Source: Steromphala cineraria
Taxonomy: Eukaryota; Mollusca; Gastropoda; Trochida; Trochidae
Assembly (NCBI GenBank): GCA_916613615.1
Contig: OU744726.1
Coordinates: forward strand, 62,760,987-62,824,986
DNA length: 64,000 nt
Reading direction: 5' to 3'
The notes under the pieces were generated by a model that was given only the letters and a program-made list of their open reading frames with translations, did not search any database and was not told where the DNA came from. The translations under genes and the position numbers were made by a program. Within the stretch, counting starts at the first letter, position 1, and each line of letters starts with the position of its first letter. Below, in pieces: positions 12,502 to 25,656 of the stretch.

Positions 12502-14075
12502 TAGTGGTGGGACGATTCATCGATACGCATCGATGCATCGATGTATGGGCCGCCGATACAGTGAATCGATACAAACTTCTGTTCAGAAATATATCCCGAT
12601 ACGATACTTTAATTCATTCGCAATACATCGATGTTTACCTTTGAAAATCGGCTAATCGCGATGTCACATGAAAATCACTGAAACAAGTTTCATTACATCG
12701 CTCTCGGCAAATCATAACAAACGACAGTCAGAAACCTTTGTTGCAGAAAGTGTTTACTGGAAATGAGGTATTCGTTACAAGCCTTTTCATTGGCTGAATT
12801 ATTTAGGTTAACCAATCACAAGTCGCTTTAAAAACGATGTACGAAACATAAAACGTGGTCGTAATAATTTCATGACAACATATTGTCGATACAATATCAA
12901 ATGCGTACATATACCAGAATTTCTTAAACGTTGTCTTATATTTTACTTTTTCAAAATTATCATACAGTTAATTGAAATATTTATGTATATAAAACTCGAT
13001 GAATAATAGTCAGAAATATAACCATGATCACAACACTTTATGAATAATGTTATTTGTCGTCTCGAAATTACGATTAAGATTCAAGGTAATGTAAAACATC
13101 GTTCTTCCACGAGTGTACGTATCTTTGACAAAGATTTTATTGAATTTCGAAAAGAAATATGATAAATAAGATCGAAGATATGTCCTATTAAACCATTACA
13201 TCGAACAACAAGCCTTCCGAAGTGATAATTCTTGATAATATTTGGAAACTCAGGTTTCAATTTCCGATCGTGGATGCGAGTGAAGGCACATCAATCTGCC
13301 GAAATCTAACAGTACGTTAAGGTTACTTGAATCCTTATGTTATTATATCAATATATATTTTTACACTTCTCTTTGTAAATTTTCATGAAAAACAACAACA
13401 ATACAAAAGTTTTTATTTTATTTTACAAATTAGATACAGACATGACCTCGATGATTGTGCATAATGTGTAAACCTGTAAACATCGACTCGCTATCTCGCT
13501 AGGTTGACAGAAAGTCGTGCTTGGTCTCTTGATTTGTTCATCTGCATCATATTCATATATCCCAGGTATAGGCCGACCCCCCTCTTTTTCCCCCTAATTT
13601 CTAATATCCTATATCCTAAGTTTGGGATATATTAATATTTTAATTAATTAGGATTTAACATTTTGTTCACTGATCTCCTGATAAGATAAGATATACATCA
13701 TTTAAATTTCAAATATAAATTGAATTATTTTGTCCAGTATTCTATACTTATACAGTACTATGTTTTATTCATTTTTACATCATATTATATCAAAACGTTC
13801 CAAGCGTGACAAAGAAAGTTTGTTCAAACCATACACTGATATTGTTGTATTTGTTGTATGAGCATATCAACTTCAAGTACTGTTGTTTATTTCCTAATAC
13901 TGGTATTACAATCAAAGATGTAGGTATCGTGATACGTATCGTATCGCCACCCAAAAATCGGGATACGTATCGTATTGCAGCATGGATGTGCGATACTTTG
14001 GCAATATATCGTCGTGACTCAAATTTTAGTATCGGGATGTATCGTTTTGCAAACTATATGCCAATACCAGCACTA
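12502..14075. mobile_element. Non-autonomous hAT-type transposon
   Basis: A 1,574-bp element bounded by an exact 8-bp direct duplication, ATAGGTTC, at 12494-12501 and 14076-14083. The ends are TAGTGGTGGGA on the left and, inverted, TAGTGCTGGTA on the right. An 8-bp target duplication and TAGNGNTGG-like ends are the hallmark of hAT elements. Both subterminal zones (12515-12620 and 13920-14060) are packed with ATCGATAC/GATACGTATCG words, as expected for transposase binding sites. The interior is AT-rich with no transposase, so it would depend on an enzyme made elsewhere. Confidence 0.85.
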
Positions 14076-14083
14076 ATAGGTTC

Positions 14084-16142
14084 AGCTAGACACTTGTGCA
14101 AGAAATCAATGCATTCTGAAGTTAGGGCCCTTCTTTCTTCTAATGGTACCGTTTCCCATATTTCAGAAGACTTCAAGAGTTCTTAGGACTTGTTTTTGTC
14201 AATGTAATTTCCCCTTCTTTGCAGGATTCACAAGACTTAAAGATGACTCAAAGATTACTCTCAATTTCTTCAATTCATTAGAATCAAACACTCTAAGACT
14301 TCACTTTTCTTTACTTCACTCACCAGTAATTGATAGGCATATTTAAAGGGAAACATTATGCTTTGAACTTTACACTTAATCACAAGGCACTATAGAAAAT
14401 TAACAGGGGACTGCCAATTTGGTTGTATTGGGAGAGTCATCAAAGGGAGACAATCCTCTCATTCCCAACATGCAATCAGAGCTCTCCACAAGAGAAGGTA
14501 ACTTTCACTTCGTCCTCAGAGAATTGCATGAAATAGATTAAATGTTAATATCATAAGAGTGAAAATTAACAAAAACAAGTAATCAAGTGCAGTAATTTCA
14601 TTATCTGGTTTGAAATTACATGTGTTTTAAGATTTTGCAGGTTACACAATACAAATTTGCAATATTTTGAAACTGTTTTCTGAAGAATTCATTTCAATTC
14701 CAAATTTCAGCAGATTAAGCCCATTTATAATTAAGTTATAATTAAGAAGTAATGTTAAAAAAGAAAAGGAAATAACTTTTTGAAATATTTACTCAAAGAA
14801 AACTAATTAATATAGTTTCACTATTTAATTTTGAGCAATACAATTCATGCAAATCTTATTACAAGTATATCTCATTTCTTCGGCAAATTATGTAAATTCA
14901 CAAATGTTTTAAAGTCCTGTACATCAAAAAAGAGGACTCAATTTTAGACATCAACTTTTCTTGCTGTCAAGTGGTGAAAAATGTCAAAATTTCAAAAAAA
15001 TTCAAACTTAAAGTCATTAAAATTGAACTTCATAGTTGAAATTACAACCATATATTTCTATGTGTTGGATACAAACATAAACATATGCAAACAATGAATT
15101 TAGATCCAGTGAAAGGAAATGTACTCAGGTAGAAAGAACATTTTTATCTCATGACCTCTCACGAAAAAATCACAAGATTGAAGATATGATATATATAAGG
15201 TCATAAATCTCATTTCTACCTAGACCACCCAAATCCTGTTATCTTTATACAGGTAATAGTAAAAATATGTACTTTATTTCCTATAAACAACATTCTGTCT
15301 GTCTCTGGCAAGCAATAGGTTAAACTCAATGATTGACCTACAAAAGAATATTTTGATTGTTTGACATAACAAGTAAGGTAGTGACCAACATGAAGACAAT
15401 GACAGTACATGTCGATATATTTTCCACAACACTAGAGCTACTGTACATATGTTTAACCTAGTTTGACATTTTCCTTCAAACTATTTAAGATTGTTGACTT
15501 ATCCACAAGAATGACATTATATTGTCAATATTACTGAGGGCAATTCTAAATTGCCTGTTTATAAATGTTAAACCGTGGTTAAGAATGATATCATATTATC
15601 ATCCATATATTTAAGGATAGACCAAGCTATTATAAATATCCTCTGCATTCATGTCAAACCTTGTTTAACAGTTTTTACCAAATAACAAAAAAAATCAATT
15701 ATTTACAAGAATGACAACATATTATCAAGATTATGAAGAGCTATATCTACCATAAATAATAAATTACCTCTGCCTAGAAACCATTGCCTATACAAGGCTC
15801 CAATTTGCAAAACTGTTTTACTTTACAATTTTTGGCCAGATTCTGTGTGACATAATATATTTTCATTGAGCAGACGTCAATCAATCATGATCAATCAGCC
15901 ATCAGTGAGCAGTCCCCTCAGATTACTGTGCTCCATGGTCTCCCAATTAATCACAGATATGACATAATTCTCTCACTCAACAGTTTGAAACAGCCCTGAC
16001 AAGTAGCAAATCTAAAAGTGGAAAAAAAGTAGATGTCGGTGGTAAAAATGAGAAAACTCCAACTGCAAGGTAGTTCTGGAGCCAAGGTCAGACCATTAGT
16101 CACAGACCTGATATCATACTCTTGCTCAAAACTATGAAACAC
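14084..16142. other. Non-coding interval
   Basis: No supported gene. The short ORFs here have no homology I recognise and no consistent splice context. Confidence 0.5.
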
Positions 16143-16151
16143 CCTGAAAAG

Positions 16152-16733
16152 CATTCTCTCCCCACAGAGGCAGCTCAGTCATACCCGAGTTAGCCTCTGT
16201 TCTATTACGGCTAATACATGGGATGGAAAGGTAAAAATCTGATTGGAGGCAATCAGAGTTAGTTGTGCAATCAGCAACACCGTTTCAAAAGTGATCATTC
16301 GAAAAAGCTCAGCCATTTCTGTGTGGTTCGACAAAGTTATTGTTGAAATTTAACATCAAGGGGAGATAACTCTTCCTTTTACAAAACATCGCTTTTTCCA
16401 TTCTCATAAGTTGTTATTTGGTTAATTAGTAAAATCCAATCTATCATTAAACAAATAATAATTTACACAATAATAAAACAGTTTCAATCTAATAAAAAAC
16501 TCTATCCATATCTGATTTTCAAATATTTTCCCTCTCACACTCCATGTCACTATGCGACCGTTAAGAATTTCCCATGTCATGGATACCCAAAAGGTGTTTT
16601 CATTGGCTGCAAACAAGGGAAATATCTTAAGTTATAACTTTTTGCCGCTAGGGCAATCTGCCGGTACCCCAGGATCTTGGCGTAATAGAACAGAGGCTTG
16701 CTCGCATTGAGCTGCGTCTGTGGGGAGAGAATG
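16152..16733. mobile_element. Fold-back DNA transposon with 9-bp target duplication, Mutator-like
   Basis: A 582-bp element flanked by an exact 9-bp duplication, CCTGAAAAG, at 16143-16151 and 16734-16742. The terminal inverted repeats are about 55 bp, starting CATTCTCTCCCCACAGA and continuing through a shared CCTCTGTTCTATTACG. A 9-bp duplication with long TIRs is characteristic of Mutator/MULE elements. No ORF is present, so the element is non-autonomous. Confidence 0.85.
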
Positions 16734-17179
16734 CCTGAAAAGTAGCCAGCCTAAAAGTGGTATTCTGTCAGTTTCAATAGTAGAAGAAAGAAAAACCTCA
16801 AAAAGTATCCAGGTACTTGGCTGATGGGAAAGGCCCTATTTGACCAACCCCAATCAATGACCTATTTGGCAATTCCAGCATGAATTTTAGATCAGAGTAA
16901 CCACATGCAATCAAAGTGTTCTCATAATAAATAATAGCTCTCAACCACAACTGTTTTGCTTTTGAATGTAGTCAACTTCCTTTGAGAATATTATACAATT
17001 ATAGACTGGTGATGAGGTCAATACCTGTTTTAATAGACCCGAGGAAAAACAATATTGACAGAGGACAATAAGGATGACTTTAGAACCGTTTTTTTAAAAT
17101 AAATGGTGAAATATTTTTTTTGTTTTTATTCAAAAGTCTAATGTTTGATTTTTTAAAGAGATTTATTAATAAAACTTTT

Positions 17180-17422
17180 ATTTCCGTGTTTGAGTGGTAG
17201 TCTTGTTAACTGCTGTCAGTTCAGTAGCAACAGTTGTGTCCCGGAGAGGTGAGAAGCTTGGAGACCGTGTGTTCCCTGTCGGAATCTGATCAACTAATGG
17301 ATCCTGCATTATGAGACTTGTACTCACTTAGTAATCAATGGCACAAAAATGCTCATGTTAGCCCATTTAAGGATGTGTTGTAAAAGCTTTCAATGAAATA
17401 AGGTTTTATTGATTGATTGATG
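17180..17422 (+). repeat. Possible SINE/LINE remnant with (TTGA)n tail
   Basis: A block of more mixed composition (ggagaggtgagaagcttgg near 17240) ends in tattgattgattgatg. The gagaagcttg word recurs, inverted, near 25260 next to another tcaatcaatcaa tail. Short tetranucleotide tails are typical of retroposon 3' ends. No clear A or B box was found. Confidence 0.35.
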
Positions 17423-19003
17423 TTTTAATCACAGATAAATGGTTCTGGGACATATTTGGTCCATATTGGATCCATATTGAATCCACAAGATTATCAAAAT
17501 CTGTTATGGAATATTAAAATGTAATAGAAATTTGAATTTTTTTTTTTGGAATTAACTTATTCTGCTTTTTTGAAATCTTAATCTTTACTTGTTCTAAATA
17601 TCTCATGATAGGTTCAGATATTTTTTCAACCTCAAGTTAATTTCATTTGTTTTTAAAAAGAAAGACTTCAATGAAATTTTTTCAAGCAGAACAAATTAAT
17701 AATTATCAATGACACTATTGATATGATTTTTTTTCTTCTGAAAAATCACAAAACCAACCAAGAAATGGCAATGGCCTGAAAAACTGTGTCTGACATTATA
17801 GCGTCCCAGTCCCAGGCTAAAGGTGTTAGGATAATCACAAGCTAGACAATGAATAGTAAAAAAACCTCCAGACTCATTAGAAGACCTCCACCTAACGTTG
17901 GTAAAGATGCTTTAGGGACTCTCTAACTGTGAAGAGGAAGAAGTACTTTCCTGTCTCTAACCACAGAAGAGTTCCGACTCAGAAGAACTTTGATCTTCTA
18001 TCTACTTCTTTAACCAACTAGACTGCTTCTATATTTGGTTTGATGTTTTTCTACAGGGTATGAAAGACATGAAGCTATGTTCCAAGTGTAGAATAGTTTA
18101 CCTTAAATTTGGTAAAGTGATTTTAAAATATACAAAGTGTTAAGCGCTTTCTTGGTTTTGATTTTGGAGATATAAGATGTAAAATCATCCAGGATTATCA
18201 ATACCACTTTTGATTTGGATTAGACATAAAAGACATCAAATGTGTAGAACAAACTTCATTGCTGTAATTTTTATATTTAAGAAATACATAATTTCAAAAA
18301 TTATTTCTAAAAATATTTGAAGAGAAGCACTTATCCATTTATCTAATGTCTCCTATATATCAATTGCAGAAACTTTAATGTGCATTTTTGTCTTTCTAAA
18401 GTTGGCTTTGACACTTTATGAGAATAATATAAGAATAAGAATAATACAATCTTTCAGCTTACAAAGCTTCACAAACTTATCTGTTAAAATGTTTTTGAAT
18501 ACAATGAAAAATAAAAGGAATCAAAAGATTTCTATGAGTTTATCAGATTTATTATTTAGATTCATATTACAAGAAGTAAGCATGCACTTTAAAACTGAAA
18601 ACTTCTTTCAAAAGTTCATTTTAATCCTGCTTTTTCTCTTGAAAACTTGTTCTTTTGAAAAGTTTCATTACAATTCTCCTAATTCCCCTGTTCAGTCAAG
18701 AAGAATATTTTAAGTTACACTGCCCTAGCTATGTAATGGATACTCCTCCATCAAACATATGTTACTGAAAATGTCTTTTTGCCTTGTTCAATGTCTTGAC
18801 AATTAAATGCAAAGTGTTCCAACTAATCCTTTCTTGGTTCCAAAAGGAAAGCTCAAAAGACATGAAATCTTGATGTATTTCAGTTTATCAATCAATGTCA
18901 TGCAAGCACCTGCTTCCCCTAGACCCCAGTTTGACAGGTATCAACCTAGCATCAGAACTTAAATCCTTGTTTGTTTGAGGACAGGATCAATGAATGTTCA
19001 AAG
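17423..19003. other. Non-coding interval
   Basis: Nothing recognisable. A 111-codon ORF at 18378-18713 is low-complexity and AT-driven and is not called. Confidence 0.5.
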
Positions 19004-19350
19004 TTGAATTAACCCTTCAACTGTGCAATATATCTATAGAATTATGAGGGGAATTGAACCTACAAAACCGGCTTCTGGAACCACAACTGGTGAAGGTTTA
19101 ACAGCCTTAACACGTCTAAGCATCTTCTTAGAAGTTATTGTTATAACTTGAAAGAGGAAACTCTTGTAATTTTTGAAGTGGAATTAACCCTTCAACTGTG
19201 CAATATATTTATAGAATTATAAGGGGAATTGAACCTACAAAACCTGCTGCTGGAACCACTACTGGTGAAGGTTTAACAGCCTTAACACGTCTAAGCATCT
19301 TCTTAGAAGTTATTGGTATAACTTGAAAGAGGAAACTCTTGTTATATTTG
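19004..19350 (-). repeat. Tandem pair of tRNA-like (Ser/Leu type) repeats, 175-bp unit
   Basis: The word aacccttcaactgtgc occurs at 19011 and 19186, giving two copies of about 175 bp. On the minus strand each copy reads tgcttagacgtgttaaggc, resembling an A box with the GGTTAAGGC of Ser/Leu tRNAs, and then gtaggttcaattcc, a good B box. The T-arm does not pair well, so this is not a functional tRNA. It is more likely a tRNA-derived SINE or tRNA pseudogene that was duplicated. Confidence 0.55.
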
Positions 19351-21290
19351 CCATTCAGCTAACTGCCTTTTCAGGACAGCTTTGGTAACTGTTAAAATGT
19401 CAGTAGTCTTGACAATTTATCATATCTATGCTTACAATGCAAAATTATGGCTAAATGAGTGTATGATTCAGCTTATTCCAAATTATCCAGAAGAATTTAG
19501 TAAGACAGGATGATATCGATAGAGTTGAGTCAGAAAACCCAGAGTCATTCTTGAAAGCTATGTCTACTCTCAAGTGATCAGGGACTCGATGAATTGTGGA
19601 CAAATTCACGAAGTATGGTCCTTATTCCTAATTGGTTTAGATGGTTCTGTCCAAGGAGGGATCAAGTTGATCCGCCATCATCAAAACTGACGTCTTCCAT
19701 ATTCTAACAATGACTCCCTCAAGAAAGGGATTTCTACATCAAAACTGTGCCTCCAAGCAAAGTTTTAACAACTTCCAAACAATAATGGGTCTGTGATTTC
19801 TTTGTCGCAGACGCCAATTATGGAAGGAACAGTTCTGTCAGAAACGTGATTCTTCTGAATTCATAACGGAAACAGCTCCTTGAGTGATGTAAGCCATGAC
19901 TTTGTATGAAGATACCCATAGCTTTGTCTACTCAGAGTTTTATATTCTGGAATTGGTCGAGATGAGTGATACGGGCACATATTTAGACTGTTATGGAGGT
20001 AAATTGCAACAATCTGGTGTACATTAGCGCTACTCAACGTGACGAGCATAGGCTGACCGAGTGATTGAGAGGACTGGTCAAGGAGGGTCATGTCGGCTCA
20101 ACCGGACCGATCAATAGAAGGAAGAGACGGAGCTGGATAGATACAGGTGCTTGTTGTGATAGAGCTGCTGCTCATTCTGTAGAGATATCAGTATTTTATT
20201 GGGGATTATGGACGGTAATTGAGATATTTAGTAGGGATGAGCTGTAATGGTTATCTTATTCCGTATTTGATCTTGTCATGTTTTTCATTTGATAATTTAC
20301 AGAGCTCATTATCTGCTTATGCTCTTTATCTCTCACTGCTTGCTGCACTTATGGGACACTTCATCCCTGATGTTTTTTGTGGAATGAAATTCATCTCTCG
20401 TGTAAGCATTTATGCTATTACTGCCAATCATTATGACATCCAAAGCATATTTTTCAAAATAAATGCCAACTCAAATAATTTGCGACATTGTCCCTTCAGG
20501 TTAATTTTCCTTTAATATGATATCATTCCTGATAAAACTCTTTTTGAGTTAAAAAACAAATGATCATATTTTTCTATTTTGAAGAAGATAATTTTATGTC
20601 AGGATAGTAAATTGTTCAAACTTTCATTTTGATAATTTGTTCTGAGCTCTTGCCTTATCTTATCATCTGTCATTACGACATAATCCCCCTCTTGTGTGTC
20701 TTTGTGTTGCCATGGAGATCACATTTAATTGTCACATGGATGATACCCATATGATAAATTAATCTTAATCTTGTTTTTGATACTGAATTTGATCTTTTCC
20801 AGTCATTATGGGAGTTTAATGAAATGTTGAATATGAATTGATATAAAAAGGAAAATGGTGTAGGAAAATAAGGATAAAAAGAACTTTAAGACAAGTTTAT
20901 AATTTTCAAAAAGGAGATTTTCTATATGTTATCAATTAAGGTTGAATAGAAATAGTTATTAAGGAAAAGTTCATAGTTGATTATGATATTTTTCTTGCTC
21001 TGGTCATGATGCCCATTGTTAAAACTCTTAAAAACAATATTCTCAAGGTCACAAAAATACCTCTGCATAAAGCTATTGGAAACTTTGTGAAAGAATTCAG
21101 TTCCAATATTACAAAATAAAAGCTTTATTTATAGGCATAAAAGTATTGTGAAGGTTGAAGCATTTAGACCAACGCTAGAGAGATGACAAGAACAGTAAAG
21201 TTATAATCACATCATTCAGAACAGGACTGGAAACTACTGGGTCAAACGTGAATACGGATGTACATGCATGCAGTGCACATGCAGGCTCAA
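19351..21290. other. Non-coding interval
   Basis: No supported gene. The part at 19500-20260 is less AT-rich than its surroundings and has overlapping 60-98 codon ORFs on both strands, but I recognise no domain and cannot define exon borders. Confidence 0.4.
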
Positions 21291-21647
21291 AGGGGCAGTA
21301 CATTTTTCGGGGGAATATAATTAGGGTGATGTCAGGAAAATGAAAATTATTGGTTCCAATTGAAAGACTATATGTATTTAAACTAAATGAAGCTGAAAAA
21401 TAATATATAAAATAAAGTTCAGCCATGCGATTCCTTTTTCTTACACAAAATGAATTAAAGGTGTTCACACAAAAATGGCCGCAAATTGGACTTTATGTGA
21501 ATCTTTATAATTTGTTTTCTGACTATGGATGATTGGTTTGTGTAATGAGATTTGTGACACTGTCAAAACAATTCATTTAGCATTAACTTACAATTGTCAG
21601 TGAAAAATGTAAAATATAAACTTATAAAAAAACGTGCTACTGCCCCT
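21291..21647 (+). mobile_element. TTAA MITE, near full copy with decayed left flank
   Basis: The right flank is TTAA at 21648-21651; the left flank is TCAA, one change from TTAA. Part of the left TIR (cagtagcacg) is reduced to cagtac. It is followed at once by a short second fragment of the same 3' end (acttacaattatcgactgtccctttaa, to about 21676), so two insertions or a local duplication occurred. Confidence 0.85.
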
Positions 21648-21676
21648 TTAACTTACAATTATCGACTGTCCCTTTA

Positions 21677-22720
21677 ATTAAGGCATTGTGTTATTCTGTT
21701 GTGTTCGGGATAACCAACATCAAGACGCGAACATACATAGGTCAACAAAGTTAGCTTAATTGATATTGCATTTAACAAGAAAACTGGCTGTGCATTGTGA
21801 AGAGAATATTAATTAATCAAATCAATTCATCTTGAGATATTGTGCTGATTATGGTAGAATGTCAAGGTCGCCTTGTAACCTTGAAATGGTCACAGTCAAG
21901 CAAGCTATTGGTGAAAGAAGCTAACTAATATCCTTACAATGCTTTGTAGATTTCCATGGGACATTCTTTTTATGAACATTGATATCTGTAAATTAATCAA
22001 CAAAAATCAAACAGCCACAAAGGATTTATGGATACTTCCCCTTTTAATTTCGATGTGGGTTTTCAAATTGGTTGACCTTCATAAAAATTTCAGTTCCCTT
22101 TTAAGGACGCGTTTAACAAAGCAATCACTTTAATTATTCATTACACAAGGCCATTATCCCAGCTTCATTAATCTTGTCTTAACTAAAACACATTTACCTG
22201 ACTATTGTCACATCCATTATACTCTTTTAATGTGCCCATTAGCATCCTTTCACTTTCACAGGGAATTAGGCCATATTAGATTTTTTTTCTTAGGTTTCAT
22301 TTAACCGTAAAAATACAGTTTCTTTCAAGAAATTAGCATCCTTACTTTTTTGGACACATTCATTTATATACATAAAACAATATGCTAAGGGTCACCTGGA
22401 TTTTTCAGATCATTTTACTTTTTGATTATATATTCTAAATTTTTGGTTGAGTATTTGCATCAGCCTTATTCAAAATATGCTAAATGTCTGCTCCCATTTG
22501 AAAAAGCAAAGATGCAAATTTTATTTTTCTATTGAGGACCATTTTGTATCATACTTTTGCAAAAGCTATTGCATCCATGGTCACATGACTTGAAATAGTT
22601 TTGAAGATACATGGTCAAAAGGCAAAGTTCTAAAATCATTTCTGATATAACATCCAAAGTTCTTCTTAAGAAGGAAACCTCTATTACCTACTTTCTACCT
22701 TGGCTTTCTCTAATTATGTC
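21677..22720. other. Non-coding interval
   Basis: No gene or organised repeat recognised. Confidence 0.5.
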
Positions 22721-23140
22721 TGCCCCCGAAGGGTCGGGAGACATATCTGTTTTAGCTGAGTTCCCGTCGGCGTTGGTGTCGGCATTCCCATTTCGTTTCC
22801 GGAGCATATCTCTAAAACTATGTGACCGATCATCACCAAACTTGGTATGCTGTCTCTCCATATCATGTAGATGTGCCTTTTGGTTATAGATTTCTTTAAA
22901 AAAAAAAAAAAAAAATTTCCATGGCAACAATTTGGACTTAGTCTTTTTCAAGGGTTTCAGCATCAAATCATTTAGAATTTTGAATATTTTGTTTGCTACA
23001 ATTGTGGAGTTGATAGGATATTTATTCAAGTTGAATTATACAGAGAACATTAATGGTGCTTTATGATAGTATTGTTTTGGGGTTTGGAGCATTTGAGGAA
23101 GGGGGAGACATCTGTTTTGACGGTTAAAAACACTTTCTAG
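22720..23140 (+). repeat. Dispersed repeat bounded by GGGAGACAT words
   Basis: Begins tctgcccccgaagggtcggg then agacatatctg, and near its end repeats gaagggggagacatctg. It includes a tract resembling cggagcatatctctaaaact, a poly-A of about 18 at 22899, and ccatggcaac. I associate this GC-richer style with a common, long-lived dispersed repeat of marine invertebrate genomes, from memory only. Class is unknown and no target duplication was defined. Confidence 0.4.
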
Positions 23141-24480
23141 TTGGTATTTGCTCTCGTACTTTGTTCAGATGGTGGACAGTTCTCTGCAAAACTTATTCAT
23201 TATGCAAGAAGGAAATAAAGGAATTCACTTGAGAGTTATCTCCCTGTTTAAAATCCTCCTGTAGGAAAATGTCTGATGTTTTTGGCCAATTCTTTGTTTT
23301 TAAAACAAGGAATTGCAAAAGATGTAATAGAAATATATCAATAACATTGCTTTTGCATGAAAATACATAGATTCATTTGCAATTATTTACCTTTTATTTG
23401 CCATGGTTTTCCAAATATTTGTATTGTTAGTGTCAGATATCTAGAAAACACAATTCAGCACCATGTTTATTAGCAACAGGTTAGTTAATGAATTGAGATT
23501 AGGACATTTACATAACAATGAAGTAACTTTCATTTTAAAGAAAACTTTAGCAATAACCAGTATGATTGTTTCTACTAAATACACAACCAAATTGGAAAAT
23601 TCCAATTGGGCGAATCATTAGCCGGCCCTTCGTCAACAACAGCAATACTCTTGCTAATAAAGAAGGACCACACCATATCATAAAAGACCTTGCAATTTTA
23701 TCTTTCTGTCGTTGTGAAATTGCCTGAAATTAGGTGAAGTCATTTCTTTAGAATTTTATGTCAGAGGTATTTCCTTGGTGAGTATCATTGTTTCTTCTCA
23801 ATTGCTGAAAAAGCATGAAGAAATTTCCAAAATGTCAGTTCGACTTTTTCTATTGCAGAAGTAATTATAATCTTGTAAGACAATTCCTGGTTAATAAACA
23901 CTGTGTGGGTGAGGGAGAAACACAAGACAAAACCATCATTATTTTCAACAAAATAGTCTAATTTGTTTGGATAAATTCAACAAATAATTCACAAACTTTA
24001 ATTTCAAATTGATTGAATTCTGCTGTTTGAGAGACCTTTATAGCAAATTTAAACAGGAGCTGCCATTATAAATTTATTAAATTTGTAAATGTTTCTTTGC
24101 AAATTTTCATATGTGAAAGAAAATCTTTCTACAACAATATTACAAGAATCCAATTTTACCCCATAAACCATGAGGAAAATTTAAGAGAAACTACCGTAAA
24201 ATGTAAAATGTGAAAAATGTTGATATCAACAGTTAAGAAGGGATTAAGCACACTTGGTTAATTCTTATTTGATAAGGAAAAGATAGAATTTACATAAGGA
24301 AATTATGTTTTGTATCTGAAAATAATATGTTTGAGGAAAATCAACAATACCATGAGAAAACTTAACCATTAACAAGAAGGACTTCCTCAATCAATCCACA
24401 ACTTTTTATGAAGTTCAGCAACATTGGGCACATTATGCCATTGAATGGGTGATCCTAAATTTGACAAATCTGTGATTGCA
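23141..24480. other. Non-coding interval
   Basis: No gene recognised. The segment at 24410-24480 shares aagttcagcaacattgg and neighbours with 2905-2975. Confidence 0.5.
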
Positions 24481-24499
24481 TGTTTATTTCCTTGCTTCA

Positions 24500-25215
24500 C
24501 GCAATAAATAATATCATTTTAAACATGTCCCCCCTCATTTCCAACCAAACATTATGTATACAACAAACTTCAAGTTTGTCTTGTTTACAAGGGTGGTCAT
24601 TCAAAAGCCTTTCAGTGCCTTTTTATTCTATCACTCCACAATTTACAATGTCCAACCGTATATCTGACAACAAGTCATTTGTCTTTGTGTATGAGGAAGG
24701 TCAATCAAATGCCTTTTGATATTTTCATTCCCCCATAATGAAGGAGGTTCATTGACAATCTCCAACAAGTTTTAAGCTTTTGTTCTTTGTAATAGGATGC
24801 TAGTTCATTCCCTCTACCTCGAAGGAATTCATTTGCAATGTCTACCCATATATAAGTCAAAAGATTCAAGTTTGACTTCTGTGTATTAGGGGCAAAACAA
24901 AATTTATTTCAATGCTCATTCCCTCAATCATGAAGAAAGTTCATTTAGAATGTCCACCAATACGTAAGTCAAGCAAAAACCTTTCAATGCTCATTCCCTC
25001 AATCATGGAAGTTCATTTAGAATGTCCACCTATACATAAGTCAACAAGTTCAAGTCTACTGTGTAAGGGGCGGTCAAGCAAAAACCTTTCAATGCTCATT
25101 CCCTCAATCAAGGAAGTTCATTTAGAATGTCCACCTATACATAAGTCAACAACTTCTAGTCTACTGAGTAAGGGGTGGTCAAGCAAAAACCTTTCAATGC
25201 TCATTTTGTCAATCA
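24500..25215 (+). repeat. Decaying tandem array, about 105-bp unit
   Basis: The phrase caatgctcattccctcaatca recurs at 24910, 24985, 25090 and 25195, with spacings of 75, 105 and 105. The intervening gttcatttagaatgtccacc and agtcaacaa are also repeated. Older, more diverged units can be followed back to about 24500. The open frame at 24912-25223 is a by-product of the repeat. Confidence 0.85.
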
Positions 25216-25224
25216 AACTCTAAG

Positions 25225-25350
25225 TGGTCAGTGAAATGTGTCTTCACTCAGTAACCACAAGCTTCTCACGACCTTTGTGCCTGGAGGGCTGCAAGGATAT
25301 GTTCTAACATCCTAGTTGTTGTCGACCCGTGATCGGCCGCTATCAATCAA
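25225..25350 (+). repeat. Probable retroposon 3' end with (ATCA)n tail
   Basis: A GC-richer block (gtcgacccgtgatcggccgc) ends in tatcaatcaatcaaa. This resembles the 3' end of a non-LTR element or SINE with a tetranucleotide tail. No ORF remains. Confidence 0.4.
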
Positions 25351-25656
25351 TCAAAGTACAAGTATCCTTAATCAGCGAGTCCCTACAGGCTGAATAAACC
25401 AGGCCTGGAGCTGTAACTAGCAGAGTTCACACGTGGGATATTGATATACATGATGATCAGAGCAAAATATCTACAAATTAACATTTTTTATCTCGTTATG
25501 AAAATATTTCAGTTAAATTTGCCTCTGGTTAGGCAACAATAAAAGCGAAAGCATCTGATAATGAAATGAGATATTTACATTACTTTTTTTTTCAAGGTTT
25601 CGCTGGATTATTTCAACTATGCATAATTGATTTCAACCTTTTTGTTTAGTTTTTAA

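Noticed and set aside
13806..14186. 126-codon plus-strand ORF
   Set aside because: It crosses the right border of the hAT element and reads through its GATACGTATCG repeats; no domain is seen.
18378..18713. 111-codon plus-strand ORF
   Set aside because: Rich in Phe/Leu/Lys/Asn as expected from AT-rich non-coding DNA; no domain, no splice context.
24912..25223. ORF with MLIPSIM...HLECPPI repeats
   Set aside because: By-product of the 105-bp tandem array; other units carry stops.
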